Origin: Malus domestica
Taxonomy: Eukaryota; Streptophyta; Magnoliopsida; Rosales; Rosaceae
Reading direction: 5' to 3'
NCBI RefSeq assembly: GCF_042453785.1
Contig: NC_091675.1
Location: 4,600,501 to 4,664,500 of the forward strand
Length of the DNA stretch: 64,000 nt
Made by a program: the position numbers and the translations under genes. Below, in pieces: positions 1 through 24,129 of the stretch. The notes beneath the pieces are model-generated. The model saw only the letters and a list, made by a program, of their open reading frames with translations, did not search any database and was not told the origin of the DNA. The stretch's first letter is position 1, and the number at the start of each line of letters is the position of its first letter.

Positions 1-99
1 ACTGCGCAGTTCTTCCCTTTGTGTTGAAGGATGACATAAACATAGGCTTCTTTCCCAGTCTCGGTGTCTCCAAGAATTCGGATCACAGAAACTCCGTTT
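1..99 (-). other. 3' UTR of the ECA3-like gene (partial)
   Basis: The stretch lies directly after the TAG stop at 100-102 on the minus strand. No coding signal continues, so it is taken as 3' UTR cut by the window edge. Confidence 0.6.
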
Positions 100-11915
<11,816 letters not shown>

Positions 11916-12265
11916 TGAGGGACGACGAAGAGCTTGGACGCGATCGGAGCCTTTGGCACTTTTTCTTCTTCTTCGTCTACCTCTTCCTCTTCAAGTTTCT
12001 GTGTTTTGTACCAGCCACTGGACGAGTAATGGGTGAGAGATCTGATGAGAAAGGGGGAATTTTGGAGTGAAGCGTTGCGTTTAAGCAACGTCGTCGTTTC
12101 GGCTTGTGGCCTTTACGTTTCTTAATTCGTAAAGGCTTTTGACCCACGAGACTCACGCCTTTGGTTTTTTGGCCGGAATTAGGCTGATTTTCGGATCTGG
12201 ATCGTGGCCCGCTTGAAATAAATGGTTTCTGCCTTCTCGCATCGGCAAGCGGAATTGATCTTGCT
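11916..12265 (-). promoter_or_regulatory. 5' UTR and upstream region of the ECA3-like gene
   Basis: Moderately GC-rich sequence between the ECA3 start codon and the left end of the nested transposon. It should hold the 5' UTR and core promoter, but I see no clear TATA box. The transposon insertion begins about 350 bp upstream of the start codon. Confidence 0.45.
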
Positions 12266-12415
12266 TAAGAGCAACTCCAACCATGAAACCCTCCCCTGGC
12301 AATCCACTATTCAATCCACCATATTGAACAGTAACTGCCTTAAATGAATAGTAATTACCATTAATGAACAGTAATTGTCATTTACATCTCCACCCTTGGA
12401 ACCCTCCCCCCTGGC

Positions 12416-13633
12416 TAGGGGTGGATTTTTTTGCCAAATTGCCGTGCCAACCGAATTGCCAACTGTGCCATACCGATTTTGTGCCAAATTTTTTGTACCA
12501 ATCGGTAATGGTACGGTAGTGTACCGTACCGAAATTTCATGGTACGGTATTGGTAATGGATACCATTACCATGGTATTACCGTACCATACCGAAAATCCA
12601 ATATAATTTATAATTTATAAATTATATAATAGATAATTATATAATACATATTTATAATATTCCAATAATTTGAAAATAAAACTCTACTTATATTAGCATT
12701 GTTGTTGGTGACTTTGATATCTTAAAATTGTGGAAATCAAACACAAAAGAGTTCCTAATTCTTTCACACATAGCCAAAATATCTTTGTAACCCCCACTTA
12801 TACTGTTGCTAGTGAAAATGCATTTAGCCTAAGGAGGAGGGTTGTGGACCCTTTTAGGGTATCCTTGACTCCTAAAATAATGGAGGCACTAGTGTATACT
12901 AGTGGTTGGCTTAGGGCAGATAAAGGAAACTTCTACAAGAAACCAACGGAAGATATGCTTCAATTTTACAAGGAAATGGAAAAAGAGAAAACAAGAAATA
13001 TATGCTTTAATTTTTTTAGTAAATTTGTTATTAAATGGTTTTTAACTTTAATTCTTCTTGCTACTAATTAATATGTTTTATTTGTTTGTAATGTAGGCTT
13101 GACACAAACTCAATCTTCTACAAGTTCAATGCGTCCTCCAAAAGCTTCGACATCTCAAGCTTGAATAACTGATCAATGAATTCTCCTTTTTGAAGTTTAC
13201 TTCCAATTTTCATTTGGTTTGAAACTTTAATTTCTATTTGGATTGTTAACTTCTATTTGTTTTGGTTCGTAACTTCTATTTGGATTGTAAGCTTAATTTT
13301 CATGATGAATCTTGATGCATCATTTGAATTATTATGTGTGTGAATTGTGAATGATGAATAATAGATGAATTTAATCTATAATGTATGAGATAAAGGTACA
13401 AAAAAAAAATGTTTTGCCCTTGAATTAGGTTAAAAAAACAAAAACATATTTTGTCCCAAAACAAAATGGCAATTACCATTGCCATACCATGCCAACCGAA
13501 CTTTTGGCAATACCGAACTTCGGTATACCGAAAGTTTGGTATGGATTAGGTAATAGATTTTACCAAACCGAAAGTTTGGTACGGTAATTGGTACAAAGGT
13601 TTTTGTACGGTAACCGTACCGAACCCACCCCTA
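12416..13633 (+). mobile_element. Non-autonomous hAT transposon nested in the Harbinger-like element
   Basis: The ends match TAGGGGTGGGTT-like inverted repeats. A perfect 8-bp target duplication, CCCCTGGC, lies at 12408-12415 and 13634-13641; 8 bp is diagnostic of hAT. Both flanks are packed with palindromic GGTACGGTA/TACCGTACC subterminal repeats. Only the C-terminal dimerisation part of a transposase remains (next entry), so it needs a transposase in trans. It inserted after the surrounding element. Confidence 0.9.
12730..13071 (+). pseudogene. hAT transposase C-terminal dimerisation-domain remnant
   Basis: The reading frame contains TVASENAFSLRRRVVDPFR and a GWLRADK-like end. This matches the hallmark hAT C-terminal block (S-x-x-x-FS-x-x-x-R...DP-R-x-x-L-x-P...W). 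The BED zinc finger and the DDE catalytic core are absent, so this is a short remnant inside the 1.2-kb element. Confidence 0.8.
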
Positions 13634-13903
13634 CCCCTGGCAATAAGCAATAAAAATAATAGTTTTTTATGTTTGTTTAAATAATAAAAAATTACAAAAG
13701 CTATCTCTCTCTCTCTCTCTGACACAAAAAAAATAAAAAATTACAAAACCCTCGGGCCACAGGCCCGTCGACTCCCCACCCCCCCTTCGCCCGACCTCCC
13801 ACCCTCACTCGGGCCCTTCCCCGCTGGATTTGCTCCCACCGGCCCGAGGGCCCTTTCTCCTCGCCTGACGCCCGAGCAACCAGCAAGGCTGGAGTTGCTC
13901 TAA

Positions 13904-14700
13904 AGAGAGAAATTGTTTTGACTGATTTTAGGTCTACCAGTTAACAAATCGGACCATTATCAAGTTACCCGTTAATAATTCATTAAAAATACATTGAGAT
14001 GACGAGTATGACATGAATATGACTTGTTTGCCAGGTCATATTAAGCGTGACAATTGCTTACATGACTTGTTAACTCAATACGAGAATAACATGTTCCAGG
14101 TCAACTCGTTAATGAGTCGGATAATTATTAGATCGCTTATTAAAAACTCATTAAAATACTAAATATTACACGAATACGACACGAACAGGGCAAACACAAT
14201 CTACTTGTCAAGTCTACTCATGCCGAAATGTAAAATTAATGTATTCGCCTAACTCTAATATACTTGATCATAAAAAAAAAACAAAAAAAAAACTCCAATA
14301 TTCAAGTTTCCAATACATTCAACAACTCAACAAACTCAAATTTAATTTAACCCTTTGATGCAACCCATTCTAAGTTGAATTAAATCATTAGGGATAATCA
14401 TGGTTTTAGGCATTCTATAAAATTTATCAAGCGCTAATCATTCGGTTGGCCCACTCCGCAACGTCATCTCTTAATACGTTGAGTCCATTTTTCCTCTTAC
14501 AAAGTAACCCGAGATTTTTCTTTATACGCGGAACACAAGCAAATATATCAGTTTTTTCATATATTTGAAACATAAGTTGATATATCAGTGTCCTAAAATA
14601 ACTAAATAGAGATTCAGTGTTGCTTAACTTGAATATACCATATGGTATACCGATTGTGTTTCGATTAAACTTCAAAAAAATCTCTAGAAGGTAAAGTAAA
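13904..14700. other. AT-rich intergenic DNA, no gene seen
   Basis: Low-complexity AT-rich sequence with short repeated CATTAAAA-like words. Open frames on either strand are short and resemble nothing. Confidence 0.5.
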
Positions 14701-14754
14701 GGGATAATTTGGAATAAAAGAGTGGCGTTCCATACCTTGACATATGTAAAGCGG

Positions 14755-15105
14755 TGGGCCGGAGCTTTCATTCCATCAAAGGCCACGTTTTCAACAGCGT
14801 GGACCAATCCGCAATGGGCCTTTGGATTCGCCTCTAACTTGACCTATAAATACACACAAGCACCACAATTAAACCGGTCCGATCCGGTTCACACGTCCCA
14901 TCAAGAAGACCTATCATTCAACCCGCGCCGCGCTTAAACCCTCGAACAAAAACCTAGCTTCATTCTTCTTCGTCTTCTCTCTCTCATGCCCTCGCACCTC
15001 CATCACACTCCCTTCACTCTCGGAGTCACTCGCAGACACACCAAACCCTAACCCTAACCCTAATCATTTGCAGGGGCGCTTCCGGACTTAGAGTCTCAGA
15101 CGAAA
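14755..15105 (+). promoter_or_regulatory. Promoter and 5' UTR of UTP4/PCN with site II motifs, TATA box and telo-box array
   Basis: TGGGCC (site II) motifs lie at 14755-14760 and 14815-14820. A TATAAATA box is at 14845-14852. A telomere-like AAACCCTAACCCTAACCCTA run lies at 15043-15063, about 40 bp before the start codon. In plants, site II plus telo-box is the known signature of ribosomal-protein and ribosome-biogenesis gene promoters, which fits the product. A CCAAT word lies at about 14804. Confidence 0.75.
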
Positions 15106-18100
15106 ATGTCTGAAGCTTACAGGACCAGCTCCGTCGATTGGAAGCCCTCTCCCTTGGTTGCCCTAGCCACCAGCGTCGACGACTCCCAAGTCGCCGCTGC
15201 TCGCGAGGATGGCTCCCTCGAGATTTGGCTCGTCTCCCCCGGCTCCGTCGGCTGGCACTGTCAGCTGGTACAATTACAACCGCGAGCTCTCTTTCTATGT
15301 ATACATATATAGCTATTGAATTGATAATCTTCAGTAATTGATAGCTTAGCTGAATTTAAAGGTTGAAATATCAATGTTATGTTTTGTTTTGTTTTTTGCT
15401 TAGACGATTCATGGCGATCCTGAATCGAGAGTATCGTCGCTTATTTGGTGTCGTGCCGGCTCGAAAGGATTGCCTTGTGGACGGTTGTTTTCCTCGAGCA
15501 TCAATGGTTCAGTTTTGCAGTGGGATCTTTTCCATTTGAAGCAGAAGGTATGCTTTTATGTTTGTAATGAAGCTAAATTGAGCATTTCCAATTTTTGGCT
15601 TGAAAGGCAAATTTTATGCAAACAGTCAATGAACATTAAGAGTTACTAAAACTTTCATAATTCTTCTTAATTTTTAGTTCTCGAAGCACTCACTGTGATG
15701 AATTATCAGATGCTGTGACTAAATATTGAATTTCATTCTCAGACCGTGTTGGATTCTATTGGGGTCTCGATCTGGCAAATGGCTGTTGCACCATGTAGTA
15801 GTGATATAGAATCAAAGGACTACCCTATTGGAAATGGGTGTTTAAAAGCTAATAGTACCGAGGGGGGTGATCCAGAAACAAGCGATAGCGAAGATGATTC
15901 CGACTCCGCTGAGATTAATGAACAATCAGTTGTTGAGGACCAGCTTGTGGCATTAGCTTGTGATGATGGTTGTGTGCGAATATACAGTATTACTAAAACA
16001 GATGAGTTTGTTTACACTAGATCGTTGCCTAGGGTCAGTGGTGAGATATCTACTCTTCAACGTCCTTCTAGTTCTTGTAGTTTTGTTTCTCTTCCATATT
16101 TAATTCTCTTCGTAAGTTTCCATTTTGATGTGTGATGTTCTATATTTCAGGACGTGTCTTGAGTGTGACATGGAGTCCTGATACTAAATTTATATATTCG
16201 GGGAGTAGTGATGGGTATGTATGAACATTGACAGCAACTTACTTGTTGTGAACTTGTATAAATTAATGTGTTATATTATTGTCATTTCTATCATGCATTT
16301 GATGATTTTTTTTTTCGTTGGGTAGGATGATAAGATGCTGGGATGCTAAATTGGGCCATGAAATCTATAGGATTACAGTTGGGCTTGGAGGTCTGGGAAG
16401 TGGACCTGAACTTTGTGTTTGGTCGTTACTTTCTCTGAGGTAAAAACGAGGCACATCTTTATTATTTTCTGCAGCTTCAAATTGATTTTTCAGTTTGTCG
16501 CATCTAGTGGTGTTTATTAGCTGCTGAACTACCTTTTTGAAAATTGAGTTCTTTCTTTACACCAGGTGTGGGAACCTTGTCAGTGCAGACAGTACTGGCA
16601 GTGTTCAGTTTTGGGACAGTCAGCATGGAACTCTATTGCAGGCACATTCGTACCACAAAGGTGATGTAAATGCTCTGGCAGCAGCCCCCAGCCATAATAG
16701 GGTGTTTTCCGCTGGTTCTGATGGTCAGGTACAGGTTATGGGTTATGTTTTGGAGACAAAAATCATTGGTAGTTCTGGATAGTTATTCTGCTATTTGTTT
16801 TAGGAATCACAAATTTGATATGTCTTTCCAGATTGTGAGGAAATTATAAATCACTTCAGTTGTAGCAACATATGCATTCATTTCTCTTTCTTTTGTTGTG
16901 GATTGTTTGAACCCTGCATCTTATGTTGCATACAGTACCATTAGACTGTTTTTATGCCATAATTGGATTTTGTTCAATCATTTCTTATTGCATTGAAGTG
17001 AAATTCTGTGGCGGTAGTTATAAACTTATGAGTAGTAACAAGAACAGTTTCTTATTTTCTCTAACATCTTGAACTAATTGAATAAAAATGGATGTAAGTT
17101 AGAGACATCAAACTCACTTGTGAAAGGATAGGTATATATTCATGCTAATAATTCTTTATTGCTGAAATTCACTTTTTTTATCGTTTTGAATTTGATAATT
17201 TTATCAAGTAATATTCTGTTGTCCAATTCGCTGATTGACTACAATAACCTCAATGGTTCACTATTTACTTTTGTCAGGTTATTCTTTATAAGCTCTCTAG
17301 TGTGACGGTGGGATCTAGTGATGACAAGTCTTCTTCTGAGTTATTGAAGAAATGGATCTATGTTGGTCTTGTAAAAGCTCATACACACGATGTTAGGGCT
17401 TTGACAGTGGCTGTACCAATCAGCAGAGAAGGTTTGCCCATATCTTATGCATGATTTATTGATTTTCCTTGTTTTTGCTGTTATTTAATCTTTCCCTTTT
17501 CACACATAAAAAGATTCATTAGTTTATGCTCTTTGTTACGTCTCAACTATTTTCCAATTCTTAAATCAAGTCATTCTCTAATTTGCAGATCCCTTGCCAG
17601 ATGAAGGTATAAAAATACACCGTAAAGAACGTCGTAAGATAACGCGTAATAATATTAATGAGTTTAGTTATCGTAAATGGGCACATTTGGGTGTTCCCAT
17701 GCTTATATCTGCTGGTGATGACACAAAGTTAATCGCATATCCTGTTAAGGAGTTCACACAGTTTAAACCTCATGATATCTGCCCTGCGCCTCAGAGACTA
17801 CCAATTCAACTGGTGCTTAATAGAACATCCAAACAGTCATTGCTTCTTGTACAAGCTTCTAGTTGGGTGGATATTCTTCTTGTACGTGCACAAAGTGGCA
17901 CCTTTTCCAAGATAGCTCCTGTCTCCAAATGGGGCCAAGCCTCAACAGATCTTTTGGTTCGAGTCAAGAGTAAGGCATATCGGAAGATCATTTGCAGCAC
18001 AATTTCTAATACGGGAGTGCTTTTTGCATATTCTGATCATGTGAAACCTAGCCTATATGAACTGAAGAAGAATAAAGTTGGCAAAAGTGCACTGACTGTT

Positions 18101-19743
18101 AATAAAAGACAGCTTCCACAGAAACTACCATTTGCCCATTCCATGGTTTTTAGTTCTGATTCTTCTCGCTTGATGATAGCTGGGCATGATAGAAGAATAT
18201 ATGTAAGCTATTTCCTTCTTGTTGCTCTATTTCATCTATTGTTTCAAAGATTTTTTTTTTTTTTTTGGGGTTTGACTGTAAAGAGATTGATTATTTGAGA
18301 CATGATAACCTGTAAAACACGTTGATTAGATAGGGACAAAACCTGCGTATTCATTTAATGTTATGTGGCTTCCATTTCTTGACTTACCTCACATGATATA
18401 GGTTGTGGATGTGAGCAGAGAAGAACTAGTGCACAGGTTCACCCCTTGTCGCGATTTGCAGGATCAAGAATTACCACCTAGTGAGCCTCCCATAACAAAA
18501 CTGTTCACCAGTTGTGATGGGCAGTGGTTGGCTGCCATCAACTGCTTTGGAGATATTTATGTATTTAATCTGGAGATACAAAGGTATGAAACTATACTTG
18601 GTGTCTCTTTTTCTGGTCGGTGCCTATGATAATAAATTTCTTTTTTATTTTTTACTAGGACCTTGACGAATTTACTATTATAACTCTTTTTTATCATGTA
18701 AAACAGGCAGCACTGGTTCATTTCAAGACTAAATGGCGCATCTGTGACAGCTGGTGGTTTTTCTCCTCGAAACAACAATGTGCTTGTAATCACAACCTCT
18801 TCAAATCATGTATATGCATTGGATGTTGAGGAGAGAGAACTGGGAAACTGGTCGAGGCAGCATACGTATTGTCTACCAAAGAAATTCCAAGAATTTCCAG
18901 GCGAAGTTATTGGGCTCTCTTTCCCACCCTCCTCAAGTTCATCTGCTGTTATTGTTTACAGTGCCAGGTGCGCTCCTTTTTCTTTGTCTATGAATGAGGT
19001 GTGATTTGCGCATGTTATAGAGCTCAAAACCATGGAAGTTGCTAATGTGAAAAAATGAAAGATAATCCCTTGTTATGTTGGTATCCAGAGGTAACACAAT
19101 CTTCGGTTGAATCCGAGTCCGGTTTAGGCATTAGATTTTATGTTGTGAGGATTTTACAATAAACACTAGACCTGCCCTAGGACATGAAGGTGGTGGTACC
19201 ATATGCCGGAGTCGTGTCTGAGGGGATGGCATTGGAATGCCATACCCATTCTAGAGCCAAGTCAGTTAGTGATATTTAACTGTGTAAATGTTACCATTTT
19301 GACGGACTCGCGTGTCCCATGGTTTTTTTTTGCTATCTCCTTAATGAGTAGTGCAGCTTATAGTAGATTTTGGGGATATCAGTTTTTATGATATAACTAA
19401 TTTCAAGGTTATCTTATGCTTTAGGGCAATGTGCTGGATTGATTTTGGGAAGCCCATTGATCCAGACGATGAAAGTGGCATGCCAAACGGTCAGAATCCG
19501 ACATCGATGAATTTGCAAAGTAGTAATTCGATTAAGAAGATTCTAAAACGTAAATTGACAGACAGTGAAACTGAGAGTAGACTTATGGCTATGAAGAATT
19601 TTGATTTTATTTGGTTCCCAAGTCCAGCTTTATTTTTGGGTCATCTTTCGAATAGTTCTCTGTTGATGATAGACAAACCGTGGATGGAAGTGGTTAAATC
19701 GTTGGACTCTGCACCTGTACACAGACATGTTTACGGGACATAA
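15106..19743 (+). CDS. PCN: WD40-repeat U3 snoRNP protein UTP4/Cirhin homologue (POPCORN), 11 exons
   Basis: UTP4 is part of the t-UTP/UtpA subcomplex of the nucleolar small-subunit processome, which acts in early 18S rRNA processing; the Arabidopsis homologue POPCORN is needed for embryo and auxin patterning. Exons: 15106-15267, 15404-15547, 15743-16040, 16151-16214, 16326-16439, 16566-16728, 17278-17431, 17589-18202, 18402-18583, 18707-18967, 19425-19743. They sum to 2475 nt (824 aa), close to the family length. The N terminus reads [14 protein letters not shown] and [14 protein letters not shown]-type units ending [13 protein letters not shown] and [10 protein letters not shown] follow. 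An acidic Asp/Ser/Glu-rich insert lies near residues 140-160 (exon 3). All introns are GT-AG and in frame. The gene appears intact, and its promoter matches the role. Confidence 0.95.
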
Positions 19744-22220
19744 TGCCATGGATGGTTTAGCCTTCGAGAGAGTGAGAGAGCGATCAAATGTGGCATTCGA
19801 TCTCTTTTACATTTTGCCATCGTTTCTTCTCTTTGGTTACGAAGGGCTAAAGCATGTTGTGTAATTTTACTCTTCAAAATTTTGTTCTTGTTAACCAGTT
19901 TAAAGAAGTTTGTCTTACGATTCTTTTAGGTTTGTGCATTTGATGGGTACGTCCCTTTCGGTTCCTTGTAGGCTTTGGAGCGGTATGATTTCTTATCTTT
20001 TGCATTTTTAAGAGACTGTAAAATGTATATTTGTAGGTTCCATTTATTGAAGGAACTGGGAAGTTATCCTTGCTTGTGAACGGTGACATGAGATGTTACG
20101 GCAAATTTTGCTTTTCGGCCGACGAATTTGCGAGGTTTGCTCTTGTTCTGAGTTTTACACGGTCAATTCCATCGAGCTGTATTTTCTCGCCGGTTTCACC
20201 CTGCGCTGATAAAGTTTTGGAGTCCGTAGAAATTCCACGGTTCGAATAACCCGAAACAAGGGGGATGGGACCTGAGAGTACGCATACCAATGTAAGAGAC
20301 AAGAGGGATCGACCATTTTAGTTGGAAATTTTCGGCTCTCCTTTTTCTTTTGTAATGTTGCACGACGGTCAAAACAATAGGCTTTTCAAGTTCATTATGC
20401 AAAAAATCAATCAAATTAAAATCATGTAACCATTCAATTAGGTTTCATCTTCAATTGAATAACATGGTTCACTTATTTATGGATAGTTTTTAGATGATTA
20501 GACAATTCATTATCGGTGGATTTTGACCTTTAAAGGGTGACCTATAAAATAAACAATTCGAATCATCGTATAACATTTCAGGATAAAAATGAGAATCAAG
20601 AAAGTAAAACTAAAGAGAGAATTGACCGATTAATATTTGGTGGAATTTTTAGATGATTAGACAATTCATATTTGGTGGATTTTTTAAAGTTGAACTTTAG
20701 AGTGACCTAGAAAACAGACAGTTCAAATCATTGTTTAACATTTCATAATGAAAATGAGAATCGAAGAAGTAAAACTAAAGAAAGAATGACTGATTAAATA
20801 GGAAGCGAAGCAGTATTGACTTTTAAAATTTTCAGTAAAAATTAGATCAAAATCCCTTCCCAAGATGTGGACTACTAAATTTGAGGATGGCAACCTTTCA
20901 ATAAAATAATTGTCAAGGGAAAAATCTGCCAAAACAAATTCAATAGTTGCACCAATATTTTCTAATGAGTATCATAAGATTAGAGGGTAGCTATCACAAT
21001 GTGGTGGGGTGCCCCTTTTGGTTGCAAATGAAGCTTACCTTTTGGTTCCATTTCATCGACAAATTATCTTTTTTCTTAGATCTTTGTTGGCTTGAAAATT
21101 GCATTGCCAAATTTTACGAGAGAAATCTCTCATGCATCCAAGATATCAGATAGCTATCTCTTATTAATTTTTTTCTCTCTCTTCTATTAGTAGTTAGTTT
21201 TTATCAATAAAAAATGAAAGAGATGTTACTGATATTATGTATTGGACGCATGAGAGATTCTCTCCAAATTCACCCACCTAAAAGTTGTTGTGAGCTAGGC
21301 TGGCAAGCTGGAGTAGAAGAATAAAGTTGAACCATTATTGCTCCTCTGGCTTTGGCTTTGGCTTTTTTTTTGGTTTGAAATGCTTAATCATAGTGTGTGG
21401 GTGCAAATGGTCATCTCATCTCATCTGTTTATAAATGGAAAGTGCAGGTTCACTCTTTGGTCTTGAGTGGACCACAACTCTTTCTATACTTAGCTTTATT
21501 CCCTACACCCTTATTTAACCTAAAACTATGGGATTATTGAGAAGCAAACACTTTATAGGTCACTTATTCTTAATATTATACACTATTTTAACACATCACG
21601 TCCTTTTAGAAATGTTGGTCGGTTATGTAGAGTTAACTAGTCATTCTTCTTTATTTTATAAATTATCGGCTGACACACATACTGAAGTGACTTACACTGT
21701 AAAATTTTATAGGACAGAAAGAAGTAAGTATTTTTCGTTCCTTAATATGCATTTATTTATTTTTTTGTCTAATCTAGGCGGCAGCTGAACTTAATGCATG
21801 TAAAATGAATACGTGGGAGAAATGAGAGATCAATAGGGCGATAATTTACTAATATTTTTTTTTATGTTCCTTACGTTGTTTCCCACTGCGTTGACAAGAA
21901 GAAATAAAATGTAATTTATTGGAAAGAAAGGTAGCAAAAAAGCAAGGAACAAGATCCCACGGGATCTAAATCTAATTGCGTTTTAGCTTTTACATTGTTT
22001 GTTTCCCGATCTCTTCTCTCCCCAACTGCAGCAGATGAAATGAGATACTTCATTCCTGTCATTATATATATCACTCCCAACTTTCACCTTGCAAATCACC
22101 TGTTTGATAACTATTTCGTTTTTAGTTTGTGGTTAGAGATCTAAGAGAAATACGGGCAGAAACGAGGGAAAAGAAGAAGGGAGTAATGCGGAAGAAATAT
22201 ATTTGAAATGGTAAGCAAAA
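19744..22220. other. PCN 3' UTR followed by AT-rich intergenic DNA
   Basis: The first few hundred bases after the PCN stop are probably 3' UTR. The rest is AT-rich and has no convincing gene. It contains the tandem duplication listed at 20488-20800. Confidence 0.5.
20488..20800. repeat. Imperfect tandem duplication, ~155-160 bp unit
   Basis: Both copies (about 20488-20645 and 20646-20800) begin TTTTTAGATGATTAGACAAT. They share a later GAGAATC-AAGTAAAACTAAAG block. Scattered differences indicate an old duplication. Confidence 0.75.
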
Positions 22221-22953
22221 TTATCGGTTTTTGGCTTTACCTGGTTTTTGTGAAGCTGGACTTTTGGGTAGAGATGACTTCAAGAAACCAAAGTGCTGCA
22301 GCAATGCAGATTTTCCCTGAAAGAAATCAACATTTGCACCACATTCTTTAAAGAACAGAAGCAGATAACAAAAAACCGGAATTACGAAAAAGTGCAAAGA
22401 AAGAACCTTCTTGTGTGTTGCAGAAAAACCCTCAGAGTAACCCAATACATTCTGCATTGAAGATTCATCTTTTGAGAAATTAGTACTCAACTTCTTCTGT
22501 AAAATAAGAGCACATTTATGTAAATACATCGACCCGAAAAACAAATATATACATTTATGCAAACATGTTGCTATTAATTTTTGCCTTGGAATAGTTGAGG
22601 ACTGGGGAGCTAGCGGTGTCATCAAGGTGGAGCTCTCTGCTGCCATTTCCTTTGCTCTTCTTCTTGCTTTTCTTTCCCAATTTGGAACCCCACGAAACCG
22701 AAAAAGAAGATCCGTCTTCGTACACGCAGTCTTCGTCAAAATCGTGGTAATGTGGAGGTCCAGAAGAAGCATCAGAAACCATTGAAAGATCCTCTTCCTC
22801 TTCTTCTTCTTCTTCTTCTTCTTTTGTCTCCACATAATCAGCAAAACCCCCAGGTTTTTGGAACTGACTTTGAGAAAGATAAGAGGACTGATCCAAGTAA
22901 CTTGTCCATCCAGATTCACATCCACTATTGTATTGTGATGGTGATATATTCAT
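22221..22953 (-). CDS. SOFL: SOB FIVE-LIKE (SOFL) protein, three exons
   Basis: SOFL proteins are small plant-specific regulators linked to cytokinin level and response. Exons: 22953-22585, 22496-22407, 22316-22221; 555 nt, 184 aa. The two family boxes are present near the N terminus: CESGWTSYLD (domain A) and DLSMVSDASSGPPH (domain B), separated by a poly-Glu run. The C terminus carries EGFSATHKKGKSALLQHFGF, also typical. I chose the ATG at 22953 because it just precedes the SQYNSGCESGW box; the in-frame codon upstream at 22986 is GTG. The first intron has a GC donor (AAG|GCAAAA) with a normal AG acceptor, and the frame is kept. If that donor is not used, the protein would read through to a stop eight or nine codons later and lose the conserved C-terminal box. 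Confidence 0.88.
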
Positions 22954-23152
22954 CTCCACTCTCCTCAGCCCAAAACGGACTTTCACACTTAACTTCGAGC
23001 GGTATTTCTAACAGGGTGCTGTTATTGAGGCTCCAAAAAACGAAGAAAGTGTGTATTTTGCAGTAGTACAATTAGCTGCTGCTCTGGCAATCTCCCTTTC
23101 TTTTCTTTTCTTTTCTTTTCTGTTACTGTCGCTGTTATTGTGGTTGTGGTTG

Positions 23153-23160
23153 TTTATATA
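23153..23160 (-). promoter_or_regulatory. TATA box of the SOFL gene
   Basis: TATATAAA on the minus strand, 200 bp upstream of the chosen start codon. A (TTTTC)n pyrimidine repeat lies between them at about 23096-23120 and would fall in the 5' UTR. Confidence 0.55.
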
Positions 23161-24129
23161 AACACAGTTGAGAGGGAGGGAGGGAGGAAAAAAACCAAAC
23201 AAATCACATTCAAATCCTAGACTGCATGTGTCCTTGTTCTTATCTTTTGGCCTTGTTATTTTATCTCTTTGTGGGTGAATCAAATTTGCCAGTTGGTTGT
23301 GAGTGTGTGTGGGGGAGGGAGAGGAAGAGAGGAAACAATGTCAATTGGTAAAGTGTTGTGATGAGGGATGTGGTTATAATTTTGCATACAATTTTAGCAA
23401 TAAACAGCTTGTTTCTACTTTTTTGATCAAAAGAGAGATCTATAACATTTCTCGCTATTTACTTGTGTTTTTGCCTTTTTTCCCCAATTGCCTAAACCTT
23501 CCTTCCTAACCACTACTCTATGAAGTTGAAGAGTTGAACAAATAATTAAAGTAAATTAGATGGTGACCACTTATTTAATATCGTATTTCATTATTTTTAC
23601 CTTGTTGTCCAAGACTCTAATAGCTCATTTGGTGTCAAATGCTTGTTTGGAAATGCTTTTAAAATAACTAAAAGTATTTTTGGTGAAAATTTATTTTGAG
23701 GTTCCAAAAGTACTTTAAGTGTTTTCTACAAGAAACACATTTCATGAAGTACTTCAAGTGTTTTTCCATGATTAATTTGCATTTGTAAGGATTAGCACTT
23801 CGAAACGAACCTAGACTACATTAAATTGGATAACTCAAAAAATTGTTTGGTGCCATGGATTGTTTGTTACCCTGTTTTGATATCCAAGACTCCAAGGGCT
23901 CATTGTGTCCATGATTGATTTGAGTTGAATAACTCATAAGATTCAAGATATGTTAAAGGCGTAAGGGTTTAGAGAATAAATGTGTTCTTATTTTACCTAT
24001 TGCATAAATAAACAAGATTGTATACATCAAATATGTACACTCTTTCTCTCAAACACTCATATTTATTTATGGCTTAAAAAATGAATGAATGAATAAATAA
24101 ATAAATAAAAGAATTTCTTGTATATATTT

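Larger units (their letters stand above)
12269..13900. mobile_element. PIF/Harbinger-like (Tourist-type) element interrupted by a hAT element
   Basis: Terminal inverted repeats GAGCAACTCCAACC (left) and GAGCAACTCCAGCC (right, reverse complement) are flanked by TAA target duplications at 12266-12268 and 13901-13903. A 3-bp TAA/TTA duplication is typical of PIF/Harbinger elements. Without the inserted hAT and its duplication the element would be about 406 bp, with no coding capacity of its own. Confidence 0.8.

Noticed and set aside
14427-14937. Open frames of 126 (-) and 71 (+) codons upstream of UTP4
   Set aside because: They resemble no family and overlap the promoter motifs and TATA box.
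22221-22925. Single 234-codon frame over the SOFL gene
   Set aside because: It mixes the antisense-shifted frame of exon 1 with the true exons 2 and 3; the spliced model carries both SOFL boxes.
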